Positions 22,401 to 25,908 of a stretch of 25,908 bases of DNA are shown one piece after another. This DNA is from Ettlia oleoabundans (Eukaryota > Chlorophyta > Chlorophyceae > Chlamydomonadales). The position numbers were made by a program, and so were the translations under genes. The stretch covers positions 1-25,908 of the forward strand of contig JAAMXP010005333.1 of assembly GCA_019693395.1 (NCBI GenBank), given 5' to 3'. Every line of letters starts with the position of its first letter. Position 1 is the stretch's first letter. Under the pieces are notes generated by a model. The model ran no database searches and was not told the origin of the DNA. It saw nothing but the letters and a program-made list of their open reading frames with translations.

Positions 22401-25400
22401 CGGCCTGGCAGCCGCTGCTGCCTGGGACCCAGGATGCCTCGGCTGTTGCCGCAGCACGCGCATCGGCAGCTGCCACCGCGGGGCACGATGCCGCTCACCT
22501 GCACCAGCAGCACCAGCAGCAGCAGCGGCAGCAGCCGCTGTGTGCGCCGCCCCACCCCGCAGCAGATGTGTTCCCCTCGCCGCCGCCACGGCCCCGGCCG
22601 GGGCTGGAGCATCTGGCGGTGGGCGCTGGAGGAGCGGGCATGCTGTATGACGCCAGTCAGGTGTCTGGAGATGGGCAGTTCATTGGCAGCAACACCGGCA
22701 ACGGCAGCATTGGTGCGCTGTAGCTGCCGCCTTTCTGTTGCACTCTGCCTGCCCTGTCACAGCCACTGCTGATGGTGGTGGTTCTACACCCTCATTGTTG
22801 TACCATGCCAGTTCCGGCACAGACGCTTCTGTTGCGGGTGCTACGCCCCCAATGCCATCTTCATGCTGCGTTCTGCTGGTTCTGGCGTCGCCTATGCAGC
22901 TGCTACTGCTGGTGCTGGTGCTGGTGCCGGAGTCAGTGCTGCATCAGTTCCTCGCTCGCTGAGAAGGGAAGCAACAGGGACCCTGCCGGTGCTTGGCGCT
23001 GGTATTTTGCCGGCTTGCGCTAGGGCGTAACCCCAGGCCTCTGCCTCTCACATGTTGTTCAGGTGCCACCACCAACGGCAATGGCGGCCACGGCGGCAAC
23101 GGCAACGGCGGAGTGACCAGCAAGCAGCAGGGGGCAGCGGCAGCGGGCCTGCCCTCGCCCTCTCGGAAGTCGCCGCAGCATGCACAAGGGCCTCAGCAGC
23201 AGCTGCAGCAGTCGCCGGGGCGCGCTTTCCGCAGCAGTGCGGCGGCTAGCCCGGCTGGCAAGCTGCCTCCGCTCCCGCATGCGGGGGCAGCGGCGGCGTC
23301 GGCGCTGCGTGCTCCCGCCTTGGCCGCCTCTGCGCCACTTCTTACCTCGGCAGCAGCTTCTCCATCCAAGTTCCCATCGCCCCTTGGGGCTGCTGGCTGG
23401 CCCACTGAAGTGCGGCGGCAGCAGCACCAGCCGCAGCAGTTGTCACAGCAAGAGCGCCAGTTGCAGCAAAACAAGGAAGAGAAGGAAGAGGTTGAACGGC
23501 AGCGGGGGGCGGCAGAAGTGGCTGAGGTGGTTGAAGCGCTGACATCCCTGCGAGACAGTGGCTCGCCGCGCAACAGCAGCGGCGCGGCCCCTGGTCACGG
23601 CAGCGGCAGCGGCGGCGCCGCCACGCCTGCCGGCCCCACCACCGCCGCAACGGCCGCGAGAGTGACTCGGTCCTCGGCTGCTGCGGCTGCTGCCGCCAGG
23701 GCGCACATAGCCAGGAGCGTGCACGATAGCCTGACTGGCGCGTCAACAGACACCGGGCTGCCCCAACAGCAGCAGCAGCAGGCTCAGCAAGCTCAGCAGC
23801 AGCAAGCCGGCACGTCGCCGGTGCCATCCCCCCCTCAGCCCCAGTCTGCAGCAGGCGCAGGCACCATGCAGTTCCCGCCGCTGCTGCTGCCGCTGCCGCA
23901 CGCCTTCCTGCAGCAGGCACAGCAGGCGGGACCGGGTTTGAACCGGCAGCTTTCCACCGTGCCCAGCCCGGGAACATCGCCGCGCAGCACTACTGGAATT
24001 GATGCACAGCAGTTGCACCAACAGCAGCAGCAGATGCAGCAGCAACAGGGTGCTATGGCTCTCGCCTCTCAGCAGCAGGCGCAGCAAGCACAGCAGGCGC
24101 AGCAGCAGATGCTTTCCTCGGCCTTCCAAGGGGGGCTGCTGCCTTTTGGTGCGTCGGTTGTATGCCCCTACCCCAATTGTTGCACCCTTGGTTACTGATT
24201 CCTCAACACTGCTTGCTGTCTTTCTCTGTTGCTGCCTTGCATGTGTTGCATCAGCTTCGTTCAGTCCGTTTCTATTTAACACTTGCTGACTTGTACTCAG
24301 CATGCCCGCACCCACCCAGCCACCACCCCGCTCCTCATCTTTGACTGCAGGTGGGATGCCGGCCTACATGGGGCCGCCCATGAGTTTTAACTGGGCGGGC
24401 ATGCAGCAGGCGCAGCATTTCATGCAGCAGCAGCAGCACCAACAACAGCAGCAGCAGCAGCAGCAGCAGGCCCGGGGCAATGTGGGGGCAGGTGGGGCCA
24501 TTGGGAGCCCCAATGCCTCTCAGCAGCTCTCAGGCGGCGCAGCAGGGCTGCTTCCAGGGGGCGACAGCGCCGGAGACGGCAAGCTGGGCGCCGCTGCGGC
24601 AGCTTCCGAGCAGCGTCAAGCGGCTGTACTGGCGGAGCAGCAGCATCGCGCCATGCTTGCTCAGCAGCACGGGCAGCAGCAGGCGCAGTACGCTTGGATG
24701 TTGCAGCACTACAGTATGGCGGCAGTGGCGGCGGCAGCAGCCGGGCAGCCGCCTCCTTTGCCGCCCCCACCACCGCCGCCATTGGCGGGCGCGTTCTGCC
24801 CACAAATGGGATGGGGCGGATCAGCTTTTCCCTGGCAACAGCAGGTGACAATAGAGACCTGCTTTTCTGCAAGCTCATCTGCGTTGCTAGATTTCAGATT
24901 TCAGCTGCCTTTTGTGGCATAGGGCCGCTGCTAGCCATCAGCCTTGCACAGCCTCCCACTAGCCCAAATGTGGCTAGCAGCAGAGACTGGCATATTCAAA
25001 TGCCCATTGCGCCACCCACTCCTTGCCTTGCAGTTGCCGCCGGGCCTGCAGTTCCCAGCCCCGCCCCTCAACGCTGCGCAAGCCTTCCAGCCTCCCGCGC
25101 CCGCTGCCAGCAGCCTGCTGCCGCACCCCAATGCGACGGGGGAGGCAAGCCTGCCAGCCGGGCTGCCGCTGCTGCCGCTGCCAGAACCCCTGGAGTTTGG
25201 CAGTGGCGACGCCCTGAGCAAAAAGGAAGCACGCCTGCTGGTACGTATACTGCCCCACTGTGCTGGCTTGGCTGTGCTGCTGTACCGAGTGTACTGCCTG
25301 GGCCTGTACTGCTTACTGGCCTGTACTGCTTACTCCGTGCCTGTCACGCTTGGTGAATGATACACGCGTTTTTGTGTCGGTCGGCTGCTTGCGTGGCTGT

Positions 25401-25535
25401 TTGCGCGGCTGGTTGCAAACCCACCTGGGGGCTCGCGTTGCTGTCCTTCTCTCTTCGGCGCAGGCCTATGCTCGCTACAAGGAAAAGCGCAAGCGGCTGC
25501 ATTTTGGAAAGAAGATCCGGTACCAGACGCGCAAG
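19430..25535 (+). CDS. Pseudo-response regulator (TOC1/PRR-like) with CCT domain, C-terminus off window
   Basis: Exons: 19430-19455, 19786-19903, 20061-20244, 20377-20504, 20794-20858, 21112-21206, 21376-21543, 21714-21779, 22200-22712, 23063-24148, 24351-24844, 25034-25240, 25464-25535. They give 1074 codons, then a donor. The tiny first exon is a proposal based on the strong acceptor before 19786 and a matching phase; otherwise the start is ATG 19811. Receiver domain, about residues 22-152: LTALVVDSNASTRASTLRLL, GSDAVKLLEDRAA, VDVILKNHDPP, SNQDSRDVVLKCLSSGAADYWVRPLRPNEVRVLW, matching plant PRRs. The phospho-acceptor position reads Asn (KNHD) and the VKP lysine reads VRP, so phosphorelay is not expected. 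The linker of about 890 residues holds Gly/Asn repeats, a His run, Ala/Ser blocks and Gln tracts. The CCT domain starts at SKKEARLL, AYARYKEKRKRLHFGKK, IRYQTRK; its RPR..G end is missing. PRR proteins are nuclear transcriptional repressors of the circadian clock; the same role is inferred here. Confidence 0.88.
19781..19813 (+). repeat. Echo of a receiver exon start (copy A)
   Basis: These 33 bases match 20372-20403 at 29 of 33 aligned positions with one gap. They include the intron-end TGCAG and the first codons of the VVSNQDSRD block. Copy A lies just before and into the ATG at 19811, in a different reading frame. Confidence 0.75.
20372..20403 (+). repeat. Source-like receiver exon start (copy B)
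   Basis: This is the intron acceptor and first codons of the exon encoding VVSNQDSRDV, conserved in the receiver family. That makes it the likely original of the pair with 19781-19813. Confidence 0.75.
22307..22348 (+). repeat. His-codon run in the regulator linker
   Basis: CAC/CAT codons encode SHHHHHHH and further His-Ser-His clusters within exon 22200-22712. Known for such runs: metal binding or nuclear speckle targeting. No function can be assigned from the sequence alone. Confidence 0.7.
22763..22837 (+). other. Candidate cassette exon a in the regulator gene
   Basis: This segment is bounded by CACAG before and GTGCTA after. It is 75 nt long, starts and ends in phase 1 and reads ATADGGGSTPSLLYH..SVAG without a stop. 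Its introns would be 50 and 62 nt, shorter than any other here, and its third codon positions favour T. It may be an alternative exon or intron sequence. Confidence 0.3.
22900..23001 (+). other. Candidate cassette exon b in the regulator gene
   Basis: This segment is bounded by TGCAG and GTATTT. It is 102 nt long, phase 1 on both sides, and reads AATAGAGAGAGVSAASVPRS followed by LRREATG without a stop. The composition resembles the Ala/Gly/Ser linker exons. The following intron would be 61 nt. The same caution applies as for candidate exon a. Confidence 0.3.
24421..24470 (+). repeat. CAG repeat encoding polyglutamine
   Basis: A near-pure run of CAG (with CAC and CAA) encodes a Gln tract interrupted once by His, in exon 24351-24844. 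It is a likely length-variable site. Other Gln-rich segments lie at 23758-23810 and 24005-24110. Confidence 0.85.
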
Positions 25536-25908
25536 GTGAGCTGGCGAGAAGCTGCTGCTGAGCTGGCAGTGCCCTTGGGCTGTGAGCTGGCGCATTCTGT
25601 GGTGGCAGAACTGGCTGGCTGGCTGGCCGGCTAGTTGGCTTGCTGGTTGGCTAACTGGCAAATCAATCGAGTTGGCTGGCAGAATGGCTGATTGGCTTAT
25701 CAACAGATTGAGCAGGCTGGCTGGCTGGCTGGCTGGCTGGCTTGGCTCAAACAACTGTATTGGCTGGCTGGCTGCTCAGCAGCTGATTTGACGGGGCAGT
25801 GGGACTACCTGGCTCCCACGCCGCCTTGACATGGCTGAGGCAAAGGGGGCAGACACAAGGACACAACCGCCACCCTATCACAGCAGCAAGCGCGGGCCCC
25901 CCGCGCCC
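25536..25908 (+). other. Intron of the regulator gene with GGCT microsatellite, runs to window edge
   Basis: The donor GTGAGC at 25536 follows the CCT codons for YQTRK. The interval holds many TGGC/GGCT units (25610-25640 and 25717-25765). No exon with the expected RPR..G..V end of a CCT domain is clear. Acceptors near 25880-25885 would open QQARAPRA at the very edge, which is too short to judge. Confidence 0.6.

Noticed and set aside
23342..23977. 211-codon open frame on the minus strand
   Set aside because: It is the antisense of the large Ala/Gln-rich exon of the clock-type regulator, with a Cys/Arg/Leu-rich composition typical of reverse CAG/GGC repeats.

Overview
This is nuclear DNA of a eukaryote, most likely a core chlorophyte green alga. 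The genes are split by many introns of roughly 100-400 bases with GT-AG (and a few GC-AG) borders. The coding DNA is GC-rich with long CAG, GGC and GCC runs. The gene content (an NCA2/DGS1 mitochondrial protein, a plant-type pseudo-response regulator with a CCT domain, a Raf/TKL-like receptor kinase) fits the green lineage. The genus cannot be told from the sequence. I see no tRNA, rRNA, CRISPR array, transposase or reverse transcriptase. All gene models were spliced by hand, by matching intron phase and protein continuity. Every splice site quoted is an inference from the DNA, with no transcript behind it.

Layout, left to right. (1) 146-3791, minus: nine exons of an NCA2-domain protein (plant DGS1 family); its C-terminal end lies beyond the left edge. 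(2) 4613-11013, plus: a complete 16-exon membrane receptor kinase of about 1016 residues, with a signal peptide, two tandem copies of one ectodomain module, a transmembrane helix and a TKL-type kinase. (3) 11607-14939, plus: a complete seven-exon secretory protein of about 484 residues with a Pro/Ala-rich region and about five ankyrin repeats. (4) 15353-18093, minus: a disrupted gene for a membrane protein with a Trp-containing internal repeat, broken by stops and frameshifts. (5) 19430-25535, plus: a pseudo-response regulator (TOC1/PRR-like) with an unphosphorylatable-looking receiver, a very long low-complexity linker and most of a CCT domain; its last coding part lies beyond the right edge.

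These genes are not an operon and I see no common pathway. NCA2 and the kinase are divergent, with an 821-base gap that may hold both promoters. The ankyrin gene and the broken gene are convergent.

The most notable signals are: the ectodomain duplication, in which three exons keep exactly the same length (99, 107 and 205 nt) and phase in both copies; the degenerate phospho-acceptor and lysine sites in the clock-type receiver; a run of phase 1-1 linker exons, with two further candidate cassette exons hidden in one intron; a 33-base echo of a receiver exon upstream of the regulator's first receiver codons; and three GC-AG introns.
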